This document shows, piece after piece, positions 25,843 to 37,075 of a stretch of DNA of 64,000 bases; positions within the stretch are counted from its first letter, which is position 1, and every line of letters starts with the position of its first letter. The notes beneath the pieces are model-generated. The model searched no databases and had not been told where the DNA came from. It saw only the letters and a list, made by a program, of their open reading frames with translations. The position numbers and the translations under genes are program-made. Origin of the DNA: Halovenus sp037080055 (GTDB lineage Archaea; Halobacteriota; Halobacteria; Halobacteriales; Haloarculaceae). The stretch is from contig NZ_JBAOJI010000008.1 in NCBI RefSeq assembly GCF_037080055.1, positions 1-64,000 of the forward strand, written 5' to 3'.

Positions 25843-27077
25843 TGTCCAAACGAGACACACAAACTGAGTACCTGCCCCGTTCCCCGGGCGTCGGCGAGGA
25901 TCCCCGGGACAACAAAGACACGAACACGCCACCCGGAAAGATCTGGTTCCGGGATCTGGACGAGGCCGTCATCGAGGCCGACCGCTGTATCCAGTGTGGC
26001 AGCTGTGCGGCGGCCTGTCCCTCTGACTCCATCGGAATCGACGAGATCGACGGCAAACCCACCCTGGTGAAGATGTGTACCGGCTGTTCGCGCTGTTGGG
26101 ACTTCTGTCCGCGCAGCGGCCTCCGGTACGAGCGGGTCATCGAGGAGACCGAAGCGAATCGTGAGGGGTCGACCAGCGCTTACGCCGTCCGCTCTGAGGA
26201 CAGTGCGGCCGGCGAGGCCGGACAGGATGGTGGCGCGGTGACGGCACTACTGGCGGGCCTGCTCGAAGCCGGCGAAATCGACGGTGCCGTCGTCGCCCAC
26301 GAGAGTGAGGACGAACCCCTGCGCGGCGAGGCGACGCTTGCGACCAGCCGCGAAGAACTACTGGAAAACGCCGGTTCGATCTTCAACCAGACGATGCAAC
26401 TCGGCGAGATCGACCGGGTCGTGAGCGAGTCCGATCTCGACGATCCGGATCTCGCCCTCGTGGGCACACCGTGTGTGATCCAGGGAGCGAAGGCGTTGCA
26501 GTCGTTCGGACGGCCGGGCGAGCGCGCAGAGATTGCGCTAACGGTTGCGCTGTTCTGCACCCGGAGCTTCGAGTACGACCGCCTGACCTCGCTTTTGGTC
26601 GAACACGGCGTCGATCCGGAAGCGGTGGATCACCTCGACGTGACCGACGGGAAACTGTTCGCCTACGGCGAGGAAGAGACGCTGCTGGAGACCGACGTGG
26701 AGGCCTTCGACGCGGCGGGGCTGCCCGGCTGTGACGAGTGTGCGGACTTCACCGGCCGCGCCGCGGATATCTCCGCCGGCAACGTCGCCAGCCCGGACGA
26801 CGCGACGACGTTCGTCGTTCGCGGCGAACGCGGGGCGAGCGCGCTCGATGCTGCGTCGGCCGAACTTGCTGTCGAGGAACTCGGCGACGACACCGCGCTG
26901 CGGAAACTCGCCGGCTGGAACAAGCGCAAAGCCGAGGAGTCGCTACCCCGCGAACTCGACAGCGAGGGCGATCTGAACATCGGCTACGAGGAACACCGCA
27001 CGAACTACGACGGGACCGACCGAGAACCGGAGCCGCACAACCCGGCCCGGGCCTACCAGTACGAACGGTGGTGCTAA
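25842..27077 (+). CDS. FrhB-like coenzyme F420 dehydrogenase beta subunit with two 4Fe-4S clusters
   Basis: This 411-residue protein has an N-terminal bacterial-ferredoxin region (about 43-85): CIQCGSCAAACP and CTGCSRCWDFCP. An FrhB-family region follows (about 100-400) with LVGTPCVIQGAKAL, VALFCTRSFEYD and PGCDECADFTGRAADISAGNV. FrhB proteins pass electrons between F420H2 and iron-sulfur clusters through FAD. Overlap with the siroheme reductase gene makes it the likely electron donor. In methanogens F420-dependent sulfite reductase (Fsr) fuses an FrhB domain to a siroheme reductase; here the parts are separate genes. F420 use is inferred from family. Confidence 0.83.
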   Translation: MSKRDTQTEYLPRSPGVGEDPRDNKDTNTPPGKIWFRDLDEAVIEADRCIQCGSCAAACPSDSIGIDEIDGKPTLVKMCTGCSRCWDFCPRSGLRYERVIEETEANREGSTSAYAVRSEDSAAGEAGQDGGAVTALLAGLLEAGEIDGAVVAHESEDEPLRGEATLATSREELLENAGSIFNQTMQLGEIDRVVSESDLDDPDLALVGTPCVIQGAKALQSFGRPGERAEIALTVALFCTRSFEYDRLTSLLVEHGVDPEAVDHLDVTDGKLFAYGEEETLLETDVEAFDAAGLPGCDECADFTGRAADISAGNVASPDDATTFVVRGERGASALDAASAELAVEELGDDTALRKLAGWNKRKAEESLPRELDSEGDLNIGYEEHRTNYDGTDREPEPHNPARAYQYERWC

Positions 27078-27146
27078 GCCAAGCGTCTGACAACTGACTG
27101 ACGACAATTTTTGTGTCCTGATCCTGTATCGAAAGGTCGGGAATGT

Positions 27147-27485
27147 ATGTCTGATCCTCCGCAGCAGACGAGTCGCCACGACTTCGGTGAGGAGCAACTC
27201 CTGCGGTTGGTGCCAGAACACGAACTCGACCGTCTCCGAGCCAGACAAGAACATCTCACCGAGACGGTCGAAAGTCTCGAAGCCGAAAACCGGATGCTCA
27301 GAGTCGAGATCGCGGCCCTCGAACGGAAACTCGAACAGAAAGACAGCCAGCGCCAGCAGGTCGTCGACAACTACGAGCGTATCCTCGCAAAAAAGGACGG
27401 CGGCCGGGAAACCGACACCGTCGAGGCGGAGTCGGGTCGGACCTGGCTGATCGGCGTGCTGTTCGGCCGGTCCGACAGCGAGTGA
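27147..27485 (+). CDS. coiled-coil protein, first of a pair
   Basis: This 112-residue protein has a continuous coiled coil (about 20-90) with regular heptads: RLRARQEHLTETVESLEAE. It contains the motif KDSQRQQVVDNYERIL and ends in a short hydrophobic stretch, TWLIGVLFGRS, that could touch a membrane. The next gene encodes a longer relative with the same motif. ATG 27147 is chosen over 27111 because the upstream codons look non-coding. Function unknown. Confidence 0.6.
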   Translation: MSDPPQQTSRHDFGEEQLLRLVPEHELDRLRARQEHLTETVESLEAENRMLRVEIAALERKLEQKDSQRQQVVDNYERILAKKDGGRETDTVEAESGRTWLIGVLFGRSDSE

Positions 27486-27545
27486 TTGCGAGCGGGCCGG
27501 CAGTGGGTTTTTGTCACTGAGTACCATACATGTTAGCTGCCCTCC

Positions 27546-28031
27546 ATGACAGATTCATCGGATCCCCCAGCAGAGAGTCCCGGCCAATCTCGCGAGTGCC
27601 GAGCTGTCGGCATCGGTCCCAACCACCGAAGTGGGTCCGTCGGCCAACGTGTTCACATTGCCGCACTGCAGGCCCAATTGGACAGCGTTGCGGCCGAACG
27701 CGACCGTCTCGAACGTCGGACCGAGCGCCTCGAAGCAGAACGCGAACAGCTCGAAGCCGAGGTCAGGACGCTCGAGTCACGAGTGGCTGAACTCGAAGGT
27801 CGGTGTGCGGTGCTCGAACGCGCTATCGAGTACAAGGACAGCCAGCGCCAGCAGATCATCGACAACTACGAGCGCCGACTCGCCGAGCGCGAAGCGGCGG
27901 CCGACAGCAGTCTACCCGCTGGCAGAGAGCCGCTGATCCGTGTCGGCAACGCGGTAGTAAGTGCGGTTCAGCGCGGTGGCCGTCAGATCCGGGAGACACT
28001 CGGTCGACTCGGATCCGTGCCGGGCCGCTGA
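27546..28031 (+). CDS. coiled-coil protein, second of a pair
   Basis: This 161-residue protein has a polar N-terminus and a long coiled coil (about 38-115), including DSVAAERDRLERRTERLEAE. It repeats the motif of its neighbour as KDSQRQQIIDNYERRL. The C-terminus has an amphipathic stretch, IRVGNAVVSAVQRGGRQIRE. The pair probably arose by duplication and may form a hetero-oligomer. It lies 61 bases before the RNase R gene on the same strand. Function unknown. Confidence 0.6.
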   Translation: MTDSSDPPAESPGQSRECRAVGIGPNHRSGSVGQRVHIAALQAQLDSVAAERDRLERRTERLEAEREQLEAEVRTLESRVAELEGRCAVLERAIEYKDSQRQQIIDNYERRLAEREAAADSSLPAGREPLIRVGNAVVSAVQRGGRQIRETLGRLGSVPGR

Positions 28032-28092
28032 GCGAGAGCGGCCGTGCCGTCACGGCGACACCTCTAATTACCGGTCGGCCGTAGCCGGGGGT

Positions 28093-29403
28093 ATGACCGA
28101 GTCAGAGCAGGCCGAAGCCGGCACTGCAGAAGGGCAAGGCCCCGTCGAAATCGACGAGGAGATGGCCCGACACCTCGAGAACAAGCGCGAAGAGCTGTTC
28201 GAGAAGTTCGAGATGCCCTACGAGTTTCCGCCTGCGGTGATCGAAGAGGCCGAAGCCCGGACCGAGGACGTACAGGAAGAGATCCAAGACGAGATCGGCG
28301 AGCGGGAGGATCTGCGAGATCTGACGACGTGGACGACCGACCCTATCGACGCACAGGACTTCGACGACGCTATTTCCGTCGAGGAGCGCGACGATGAGTT
28401 CGTCCTCTGGGTTCACATCGCCGACGTGACCCACTACGTCACCCCCGACACCGAGATGTGGGATGAGGCCCGCCGCCGGGCGAACACCATCTATCTCCCC
28501 GCTCACACGGTCCACATGCTCCCGCCGGTGCTGGCCGAGACGGTCTGTTCGCTGGTCGCCCACGAGGACCGACTCGCACACACTGTCGAGATGCACCTCG
28601 ACAAGGAGACGCTGGGCTACGAGAATATCGAGATTTACAAGTCCGTCATTCGGAGTAACGCGCGACTGACCTACACCCAGTGTGAGGATATCCTCGACGA
28701 CCCCGACGCCGCCGACGAGTTCCTCGACGACACCGAGGTCGACCTGGCGGAGAAGACCGAACTGGTCTGGAATCTCGCCGACCGGATGCACGAACAGCGC
28801 AAGGAGGACGGCTCGCTCGTCCTGAATCCTCGCCGCGACCGGGCACACACAATCATCGAGGAGTGCATGCTCAAGGCGAACAAGGCGGTCACGCACGAAC
28901 TGATGTGGGACCGCGGCGTCGAAGCCATGTACCGGGTCCATCCCCAGCCCAGCCCCGACGAGTGGAACGACGCGCTCCGGGAGATTCAGGAACTCGACGG
29001 CGTGAGCGTGCCAGGGGAGGCGTGGGACGACCCACGGAAGGCAGTCAACGCCACCCTGGAAGAGGCACCCCAGCGCCAACTCGACAAGATCCAGTGGGCG
29101 GTGATGAAGGTGATGCCGCGGGCGAAGTACATGAACGATCCCTTCGGCGGCCACCACGCGTTGAACTTCGAGATATACGGTCACTTCACCTCGCCGATCC
29201 GCCGTCTATCTGATCTGATCAACCACTGGATCGTCCACTCGAACGACGTGCCCGAGGATCTGCTCCAGCTCTGTGATCACGCCTCCGACCGGCAGAAAGA
29301 CGCCGAACAGTGCGAACGCGAGTACAAGAAGTTCCTCGAAGAAGTCGGCCTGGATCCGGCGGCAGTCAACAACCGCGGGCTCGAAGTGATCGACGAGGAG
29401 TAG
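28093..29403 (+). CDS. rnr: RNase R / RNase II family exoribonuclease
   Basis: This 436-residue protein is mostly an RNB catalytic domain. It has DPIDAQDFDDAISVEE (about residues 89-104) with the Mg2+-binding Asp cluster, VHIADVTHYV, IYLPAHTVHMLPPVL and FTSPIRRLSDLINHW. It degrades single-stranded RNA 3' to 5'. The cold-shock and S1 RNA-binding domains of bacterial RNase R are missing, as in other haloarchaeal members, which lack them (known). The ATG at 28093 follows the coiled-coil gene; upstream in-frame codons overlap it. Confidence 0.9.
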   Translation: MTESEQAEAGTAEGQGPVEIDEEMARHLENKREELFEKFEMPYEFPPAVIEEAEARTEDVQEEIQDEIGEREDLRDLTTWTTDPIDAQDFDDAISVEERDDEFVLWVHIADVTHYVTPDTEMWDEARRRANTIYLPAHTVHMLPPVLAETVCSLVAHEDRLAHTVEMHLDKETLGYENIEIYKSVIRSNARLTYTQCEDILDDPDAADEFLDDTEVDLAEKTELVWNLADRMHEQRKEDGSLVLNPRRDRAHTIIEECMLKANKAVTHELMWDRGVEAMYRVHPQPSPDEWNDALREIQELDGVSVPGEAWDDPRKAVNATLEEAPQRQLDKIQWAVMKVMPRAKYMNDPFGGHHALNFEIYGHFTSPIRRLSDLINHWIVHSNDVPEDLLQLCDHASDRQKDAEQCEREYKKFLEEVGLDPAAVNNRGLEVIDEE

Positions 29404-29604
29404 CCGAGTCGATTGCTCGTCACGAACAGCGCGAAGTGACGGTGTTATCGACGAGGAGTTGCCAGATCTAAGCGACCACAGTTATCAGTTCTGATTACGG
29501 TAGGGTGTGTATTTTTTATCATTCGGGTTAGATTGGAACATACTGCGCAGACGGCTGCAAAACGTGGGTACGGGGGAAGGTGACCGACAGGAGTGACCGA
29601 GGAT

Positions 29605-31461
29605 ATGGAATTACAGTATACGCCGTATACGATTCCGCTGATCGCGGCGCTGGTGCTCGCAGTGGCAGGAACCGTGATCACGTGGTATCAGCGGGATAGC
29701 GCGGTCGAAACGTGGAGCGTTGGCTTACAGCTATCCGTCCTGCTCTGGATCCTATTCAATCTCCTGATGATTTCGACGACCTCCAGGCGCTGGATCCTGC
29801 TGTGGTACCGGCTGTTTTTTCCCTGTATCGGGCTGGTCATCGTTGCGATGATGGGGTTTACATTCCAGTTCACCGGCCGGGGCGAACAGTTGACACGTCG
29901 TCGGCTCGGATTGCTGTTTGCGTTTCCGGCCGGGATTTTGCTCGTGAGTCTCACCAATCCGATTCACGAACTCCTCCTCGTGGACCCGACGATAGATACC
30001 AGCGGCTCCTTTGCAGTACTCGATGTCGGGTTCGGTCCCGCAGTCTACGTGATACTCCTCCTCGCCCACGGACTGATTGCGGTATACGTTTCACTGCTGG
30101 TGTTGCAGGTGTTGCGCTCGCGTAACGTCTATCGGAAACTCAGTTTCGTCTTGCTGGCGATGGTGCTCGTGATGACGGCGGCGACGATCCCGAAAGTGAT
30201 GGGAGTCAGCCCGTTCCCGTACTGGATTTTCTTCGCGATGGCCTACCTCGTCGTCGGGCTGGGAACACTCGTGACGACGACAAGTATCACCGCTGCCCGG
30301 ATGGTTCCGGTCGATCGTATCCTCGCGGCGATCAGTTCACGCACCGGCGACGTGGTGCCGCTGGCGCGAAACGTTATCGTACAGGAGGTCGACAACGGGA
30401 TTCTCGTCCTCGATACTGACGGCCGCGTCGTCGACATTAACCGAACGGCGAAGACGATGCTCGGGATCGAACGGCCGGTCGGGAGGCTGCTCAGTGAGAT
30501 TACCGACGAAGATCTAGCTCGCGGCGGCGAGGAACTCAGCCCGATCCTGTGGGGGGATGCACCACTCAGGGAGGTCCGCGATCAAATCTGGGTCCAGACC
30601 GGACGCGGCGAGCGCTGTTACGACGTACGAATCACCGAACTGACCGACGGGAGCGGAGCGCCTGCGGGCTTTGTCGTCCTGCTGCACGATATCACCGAAC
30701 AGAAAGAGAGCGAACAGCAACTCGAACGACAGCGCAACGAGCTACGGACCCAGAAACAACAACTCGAACACCAGAACGAACGCCTCGACCAGTTCGCCAG
30801 CATCGTCTCGCACGACCTTCGCAACCCACTCAACGTGGCACAGGGCAACGTCGAACTTCCGTACTCGCGGGCCGACGACAACGCCGAGACAGTCGATGTC
30901 GACCTCGACCGCCTCGAAACGATCCACTCGGCACACGAGCGAATGGAAGACATCATCAACGACGCGCTCGCGCTGGCCCGCGAGGGCAAAGCGATCACCG
31001 AGACCGAATCAGTAACGCTGAATGCAGTCGCCGAGGAGGCCTGGAGCAACGTCGAGACGGGAGCGGCGACGCTCGAACTGAACGCCGATGGCACCCTCGA
31101 AGCCGACCGGGATCGGCTGTTGACCGTCTTCGAGAACCTCATCCGCAATGCAGTCGAGCACGGGACCCAGGAAGGTGAACCGCTCACGCTTCGGGTCGGG
31201 CTCCTCGACGACAGCCGCGGCTTCTACATCGAGGACGACGGGATCGGCATCCCGGCCGAGGAACACGACGAGGTTTTCGAGCACGGCCACACCACCAGCG
31301 CCGACGGGACCGGACTCGGGCTCTCGATCGTTCGGGACATCATCCGGGGACACGGCTGGACGATAACGGCCAGCGATAGCGACGATGGCGCGCGGTTCGA
31401 GGTGGCCGAAGTCTCAGTTCACCCGACGGATACACCAGAGACGACGGGCAGCGAGGACTGA
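29605..31461 (+). CDS. sensor histidine kinase with 7-TM N-terminus and PAS domain
   Basis: This roughly 618-residue protein has seven hydrophobic segments in residues 1-225, matching the histidine-kinase 7TM sensor domain. A PAS-like domain (about 255-370) contains NGILVLDTDGRVVDIN. A coiled coil follows, then the phosphoacceptor helix IVSHDLRNPLNVAQG (His near residue 398). An ATPase domain has NLIRNAVEHG, EDDGIGIP and TGLGLSIV. It senses an unknown signal at the membrane. No response regulator is adjacent. ATG 29605 is preferred; GTG 29593 is in frame and possible. Confidence 0.88.
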   Translation: MELQYTPYTIPLIAALVLAVAGTVITWYQRDSAVETWSVGLQLSVLLWILFNLLMISTTSRRWILLWYRLFFPCIGLVIVAMMGFTFQFTGRGEQLTRRRLGLLFAFPAGILLVSLTNPIHELLLVDPTIDTSGSFAVLDVGFGPAVYVILLLAHGLIAVYVSLLVLQVLRSRNVYRKLSFVLLAMVLVMTAATIPKVMGVSPFPYWIFFAMAYLVVGLGTLVTTTSITAARMVPVDRILAAISSRTGDVVPLARNVIVQEVDNGILVLDTDGRVVDINRTAKTMLGIERPVGRLLSEITDEDLARGGEELSPILWGDAPLREVRDQIWVQTGRGERCYDVRITELTDGSGAPAGFVVLLHDITEQKESEQQLERQRNELRTQKQQLEHQNERLDQFASIVSHDLRNPLNVAQGNVELPYSRADDNAETVDVDLDRLETIHSAHERMEDIINDALALAREGKAITETESVTLNAVAEEAWSNVETGAATLELNADGTLEADRDRLLTVFENLIRNAVEHGTQEGEPLTLRVGLLDDSRGFYIEDDGIGIPAEEHDEVFEHGHTTSADGTGLGLSIVRDIIRGHGWTITASDSDDGARFEVAEVSVHPTDTPETTGSED

Positions 31462-31467
31462 CAGGGA

Positions 31468-32964
31468 CTAATCGGCGAAGTCAGTGCACTCGAAGGAAGC
31501 CAGAGTCTCGCCGCCGAACTCGGTGCGGCCCGGATCCGTCGACTGATAGCCGTGGTAGATCGCGACGCTGTCGATATTTCGATTCGCACAGAGATAGCGA
31601 GCGTACTCGGCGTGGTGGATACTCCCCTCCTCGTGGCGGATCTTCTGGAAGTACTTCCGCCAGCGAAAACTCGCCATCCGGTCGGCCTGTGCCGGCGAAT
31701 CGGGAGCCAGCGATTCGTCGTGGAAGGCGTCGACAGAACTGCCGTCCGGCCGCGTCGCAGGCGTGGCGATCCACCACGAATGATCCGGCGGATCGGGGGC
31801 GAACATCCGCCAATCTTGTCCCAAATCGGCTGTCTCGACGGCCGAGTCCGCCGAGTCTGGCGTGTCGACGACGCCGGCCGCTCCGGCCGCCGACAACAGA
31901 CTGAACACAACGATGATCGCCGGCAGCCCGCTCAACACGAGTCGACGAGTGGTGTGTCGAACAGGTTTGGGCACTGCCGAGCGGAGTGAGCGACCGCGCT
32001 GGCGGACCGGCCGACTGAGCGAGTTCCAGCGGTCTGCTGTGGAGTCCACGACACCCGCTCCAATTGAGAGCGGCTCGACGTGACTCTGAATGCGCCTGCC
32101 TGCGTGAGCGAGCCAGTCCCACGCACTGGACGGGTACAACACGAGCAATCCCGTGATCGAGACCAGCGGAAAGTGCCCGACAGACAGTGTGAGTAACATC
32201 CCCGCGTGGAAGAGAATAAACGCCGAGACGAGTCCGGTCCGGAGTCGGCCAGTCGAAAGGAGCAACAACGGGGAGGCGAGCAAGAGTGCGAACCACGCGT
32301 AGGTTCCGAGGGTCAACAGTCCGGAGCCGACGAGCCACTCACCGATCCAGTCGGCGAGCAGATAGGTGTACTGTTCGGTCCGGAAGACATCGGCGACGGC
32401 CGTCCCCGCCCGCCAGGCCTCGCTATCGAGTTTGTGTGTCGCGTTGACGACGTAGACGATTACTACCTGCAGAACGAGCCCGGCGGTTGCAACCGAAACG
32501 ACCCGGTCTGGCGAGTCAGGTTCGCGCAGAGAGTGCTGTCCGAGCGGGAGAAAGAGCGCCCAGATGACCAGAATCCGCAAGATCACGTCGCCGCCGTTGA
32601 GCACGAACGGGTTGCGCATCTGGAGCAAGACCAGCGTCAGCAGCGCACCGAACGCCGCCAATCGCGGCCGCACGCCGGCGATCAGCGCCAGCGCACAGAG
32701 CGCGCCGATGGGGAACAGCAAGACCGGAAACCACGGATCGGGAAGCGAGAGGACGACCTCGTAGACACCACCGTACTCGGCCAGCACCGACGAACGCGGG
32801 ACGATGCCGGCATCGGTGTACAACGCCCGGAGATGTCGGGCCCGCGTGAGTACGTCGACCAGCAACACCACGCCGAGAGCGATCCGGAAGGCGGCCAGCG
32901 CCCGCCCGTCGATTCCGAGTCGGGCGGCGAGCCAATCAGGAGTCTCACGTGAAGCCGTCGACAT
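31468..32964 (-). CDS. HTTM-domain membrane protein
   Basis: This 498-residue protein has several membrane segments in residues 15-300, starting RIALGVVLLVDVLTRARHL, with YTDAGIVPRS and MRNPFVLNGGDVILRIL. These match the HTTM (horizontally transferred transmembrane) domain shared with vitamin K-dependent gamma-carboxylases. A further membrane segment near residue 350 precedes a polar C-terminal region (about 380-498) that may lie outside the cell. The catalytic Lys of true carboxylases cannot be placed. Its role in haloarchaea is unknown. It is convergent with the kinase gene, six bases away. Confidence 0.8.
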   Translation of the reverse strand: MSTASRETPDWLAARLGIDGRALAAFRIALGVVLLVDVLTRARHLRALYTDAGIVPRSSVLAEYGGVYEVVLSLPDPWFPVLLFPIGALCALALIAGVRPRLAAFGALLTLVLLQMRNPFVLNGGDVILRILVIWALFLPLGQHSLREPDSPDRVVSVATAGLVLQVVIVYVVNATHKLDSEAWRAGTAVADVFRTEQYTYLLADWIGEWLVGSGLLTLGTYAWFALLLASPLLLLSTGRLRTGLVSAFILFHAGMLLTLSVGHFPLVSITGLLVLYPSSAWDWLAHAGRRIQSHVEPLSIGAGVVDSTADRWNSLSRPVRQRGRSLRSAVPKPVRHTTRRLVLSGLPAIIVVFSLLSAAGAAGVVDTPDSADSAVETADLGQDWRMFAPDPPDHSWWIATPATRPDGSSVDAFHDESLAPDSPAQADRMASFRWRKYFQKIRHEEGSIHHAEYARYLCANRNIDSVAIYHGYQSTDPGRTEFGGETLASFECTDFAD

Positions 32965-33006
32965 CGATAGAAGGTGGGTAACAGCACGCCCGGCGTAAGT
33001 CTTCCG

Positions 33007-34911
<1,905 letters not shown>

Positions 34912-35051
34912 TACCCCGCGATACTGGCTCCGATCCCTTACAGGCCACGGTTGCATCGGCGACGGGCGACGATGGATAGCCCTTCTGCCAGCGGCAAGGG
35001 TCGGCCGGTCCACAAGCCGGACAAGTGTTCACCCCCTATGCAATAACGCAC

Positions 35052-35732
35052 ATGACTTCCGCACTATTCATCGTCAGTGAACACGGCTACTGGGGCGAAG
35101 AGTGTATCACACCGCTGGAACGACTCACCGAGGCCGGCGTCGATATCACAGTCGCGACGCCGACCGGCGAGAAGCCAGAGATCGACGACCGCTCGGTCGA
35201 TCCCGAAGAGGTCGGCGAGGAGACTGCCGAGCACGTCACCGAGGTCCACGAAACCGACGAGCGACTGGCTGACCCCGAACCAGTCGCGACGGTCGACGCC
35301 AGCGAGTACGACGCCGTCGTCTTGCCTGGTGGTCACGGCACCTGCTGGGACGTGAATCAGGATAAACACGCCCGACAGGCCCTCCGGACTGCCGTCGAGG
35401 GCGACGAGGGCGTCGCGCTGGTCGTCTGTCACGCGGTCGGGATTCTCGCGTGGGCGCGCAACTCCGACGGCGACATCCTCGCCGAGGGCCGTGACGTGAC
35501 TGGCTTCCCCGACGCCTGGGAGGACGGCATCGTCGACGAGAACGACCTGATGCCCGACGGCCGAAAACTCCCGTACTGGGTCGAGGAAGAGGTTCGCGCT
35601 GTCGGTGCGAACTTCGATCCCGAACTCGATGCCGATACGAGCGTCACCGTCGACGGCGATCTGATCACCGCCCGCGGCCCGCCATCCTCGGCGGCAGCGG
35701 CGGAGACGCTACTGGACGAACTCGGAGCGTAA
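35052..35732 (+). CDS. DJ-1/PfpI family protein (Hsp31-like)
   Basis: This 226-residue protein has the DJ-1/PfpI fold: MTSALFIVSEHGYWGEE, YDAVVLPGGHGTCWD and the nucleophile elbow VVCHAVGILAW. The pattern, with a WGEE near the start and long insertions, resembles Hsp31/glyoxalase III-type members, which act as chaperones, deglycases or glyoxalases. ATG 35052 is preferred over 35025. It is divergent from the ABC exporter and convergent with the multicopper oxidase gene. Precise activity is uncertain. Confidence 0.88.
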   Translation: MTSALFIVSEHGYWGEECITPLERLTEAGVDITVATPTGEKPEIDDRSVDPEEVGEETAEHVTEVHETDERLADPEPVATVDASEYDAVVLPGGHGTCWDVNQDKHARQALRTAVEGDEGVALVVCHAVGILAWARNSDGDILAEGRDVTGFPDAWEDGIVDENDLMPDGRKLPYWVEEEVRAVGANFDPELDADTSVTVDGDLITARGPPSSAAAAETLLDELGA

Positions 35733-35737
35733 CTCTC

Positions 35738-36949
35738 TCAGAGCGATCCGTCGAAGCCTGACTTGTCCAGCAAGTTCTGGAACTGTTCGGAGTCCAACTC
35801 ACTCTCGTAGGCCATCCCGGCGAGCATCCCACCGGGGTAGGTCTCGCCGTTCATCGCGTGGTTCACCCGGTGGCAGTGAACCGCGTAGACGCCGGGGTCT
35901 GCGTCCGCGGGAAACTCGATTACTTTCCGTTCTGCGGGAGCGACGTTGACGATATCTTCGATGTGCTGGGCACTCTCGGGGATTGTGCCGCTGTCTTTCT
36001 CGACGACGGTGAACGTGTGGTTGTGCGTGTGCATGGTGTGGGACTCGTAGCCGGCGTTGACGAAGTGCATCCGCACATCGTCGCCTTCCGCGACGGCCAT
36101 TGGATACCCCTCCTCGGGGTGGAAACTGTACGGCGCACACCGCCCGTTTATCGTGTACGCGTCGGGACGGCGGTCGCGATGGCTGTAGGACATATCGTCG
36201 CTGGCCATCGACGCCGACAGTCTGGTGTCCCAGTCTTTGACGGTCATGAAAAATTCCTTGTCCGGAGGCTCGTAGTCGGCGGGATCGACCCGGAGAATTC
36301 CGTACATCCCCATGGCGAGGTGGGTCTGGGTCTGGAGATGGCAGTGATACAGGTGCGTTCCCGGCTGATTCGCAGTGATTTCGTAGGTGTACTCTTCGCC
36401 GGGATTGACCTGGACGCCGGTCGTCGAGGGGACGCCGTCGTCCTCCCACGCTTTGGCGAGGCCGTGGACGTGGAACGTGTGTGGGCGGTTGTGTTCGGAG
36501 TTGTCGAAGGTGATCTCCATCTCTGTTCCCTCCGTGACCCGGAGCAGCGGCCCCGGAACGCTCGGCTCAGTCTCCGGCGTCTCCCATGCCCACACCTCCG
36601 GCAGTTCCCAGGGCCCGCCGCTGGCGTCGTCACCGAGCAACTGGTGGCGACACGCCCGCGTCGAAAGGGTCACTGCTCCGCCGGTCTCGTCGAGGTCGAT
36701 GGTCGTCCGCGGCGATGTGTAAGGATAGTCTGTCTCGATGTCCGTCGCGTCGCTGCCCTGCCACTCCTCGTCCACCTGATCGGGTTGTTCGGTGTCGTTC
36801 CCGTTGTCTCCAGTATCGTTGCCGTCGTCGGTATTGTCGCTGTCACCACTGTTGCAGCCTGCGAGTCCAACCGCACCGAGCGCTGCTGTCGTCGCGAGAA
36901 ATCGTCGTCTGGTGGCATCGTATCGGCTGCTGGGGGCCGTTCTGACCAT
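35738..36949 (-). CDS. exported multicopper oxidase (Tat lipoprotein)
   Basis: This 403-residue protein has a twin-arginine signal (TRRRFLATTAALGAVGLAGCN) with a lipobox Cys, so it is probably exported folded and anchored outside. Copper ligands are visible: HTFHVHG, HLYHCHLQTQTHLAMGM, HTMHTHNHTF and VHCHRVNHAMN. They fit the type 1, 2 and 3 copper centres of laccase-like or nitrite-reductase-like enzymes. A TATA box on the minus strand at 36973-36980 sits 27 bases before the ATG, so the mRNA is leaderless. Substrate unknown. Confidence 0.9.
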   Translation of the reverse strand: MVRTAPSSRYDATRRRFLATTAALGAVGLAGCNSGDSDNTDDGNDTGDNGNDTEQPDQVDEEWQGSDATDIETDYPYTSPRTTIDLDETGGAVTLSTRACRHQLLGDDASGGPWELPEVWAWETPETEPSVPGPLLRVTEGTEMEITFDNSEHNRPHTFHVHGLAKAWEDDGVPSTTGVQVNPGEEYTYEITANQPGTHLYHCHLQTQTHLAMGMYGILRVDPADYEPPDKEFFMTVKDWDTRLSASMASDDMSYSHRDRRPDAYTINGRCAPYSFHPEEGYPMAVAEGDDVRMHFVNAGYESHTMHTHNHTFTVVEKDSGTIPESAQHIEDIVNVAPAERKVIEFPADADPGVYAVHCHRVNHAMNGETYPGGMLAGMAYESELDSEQFQNLLDKSGFDGSL

Positions 36950-36972
36950 GGACAGTATATTGAAATGTTAAG

Positions 36973-36980
36973 AATATAAA
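36973..36980 (-). promoter_or_regulatory. TATA box of the multicopper oxidase gene
   Basis: The minus strand reads TTTATATT, centred 27 bases before the ATG at 36949. This predicts transcription starting at or next to the start codon. Confidence 0.5.
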
Positions 36981-37054
36981 TGCCAGGCTGGGTCTCACGA
37001 GCGGGGTTCAGACGAGGAATTACACAGTCCTGTCGCTGCCGGATTCGGCGTCCA

Positions 37055-37072
37055 ATAAAAAATCGACCTGCT
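37055..37072 (-). terminator. T-rich terminator after rpl15e
   Basis: Just past the L15e stop codon the minus strand has a run of T residues (plus strand AATAAAAAATCG near 37056-37067). Archaeal termination often uses such T tracts. No strong hairpin is needed or seen. Confidence 0.35.
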
Positions 37073-37075
37073 GCG

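Noticed and set aside
29386..29460. short repeat of ATCGACGAGGAGT after the RNase R gene
   Set aside because: A single 13-base copy in acidic-codon sequence is expected by chance in this GC-rich genome.
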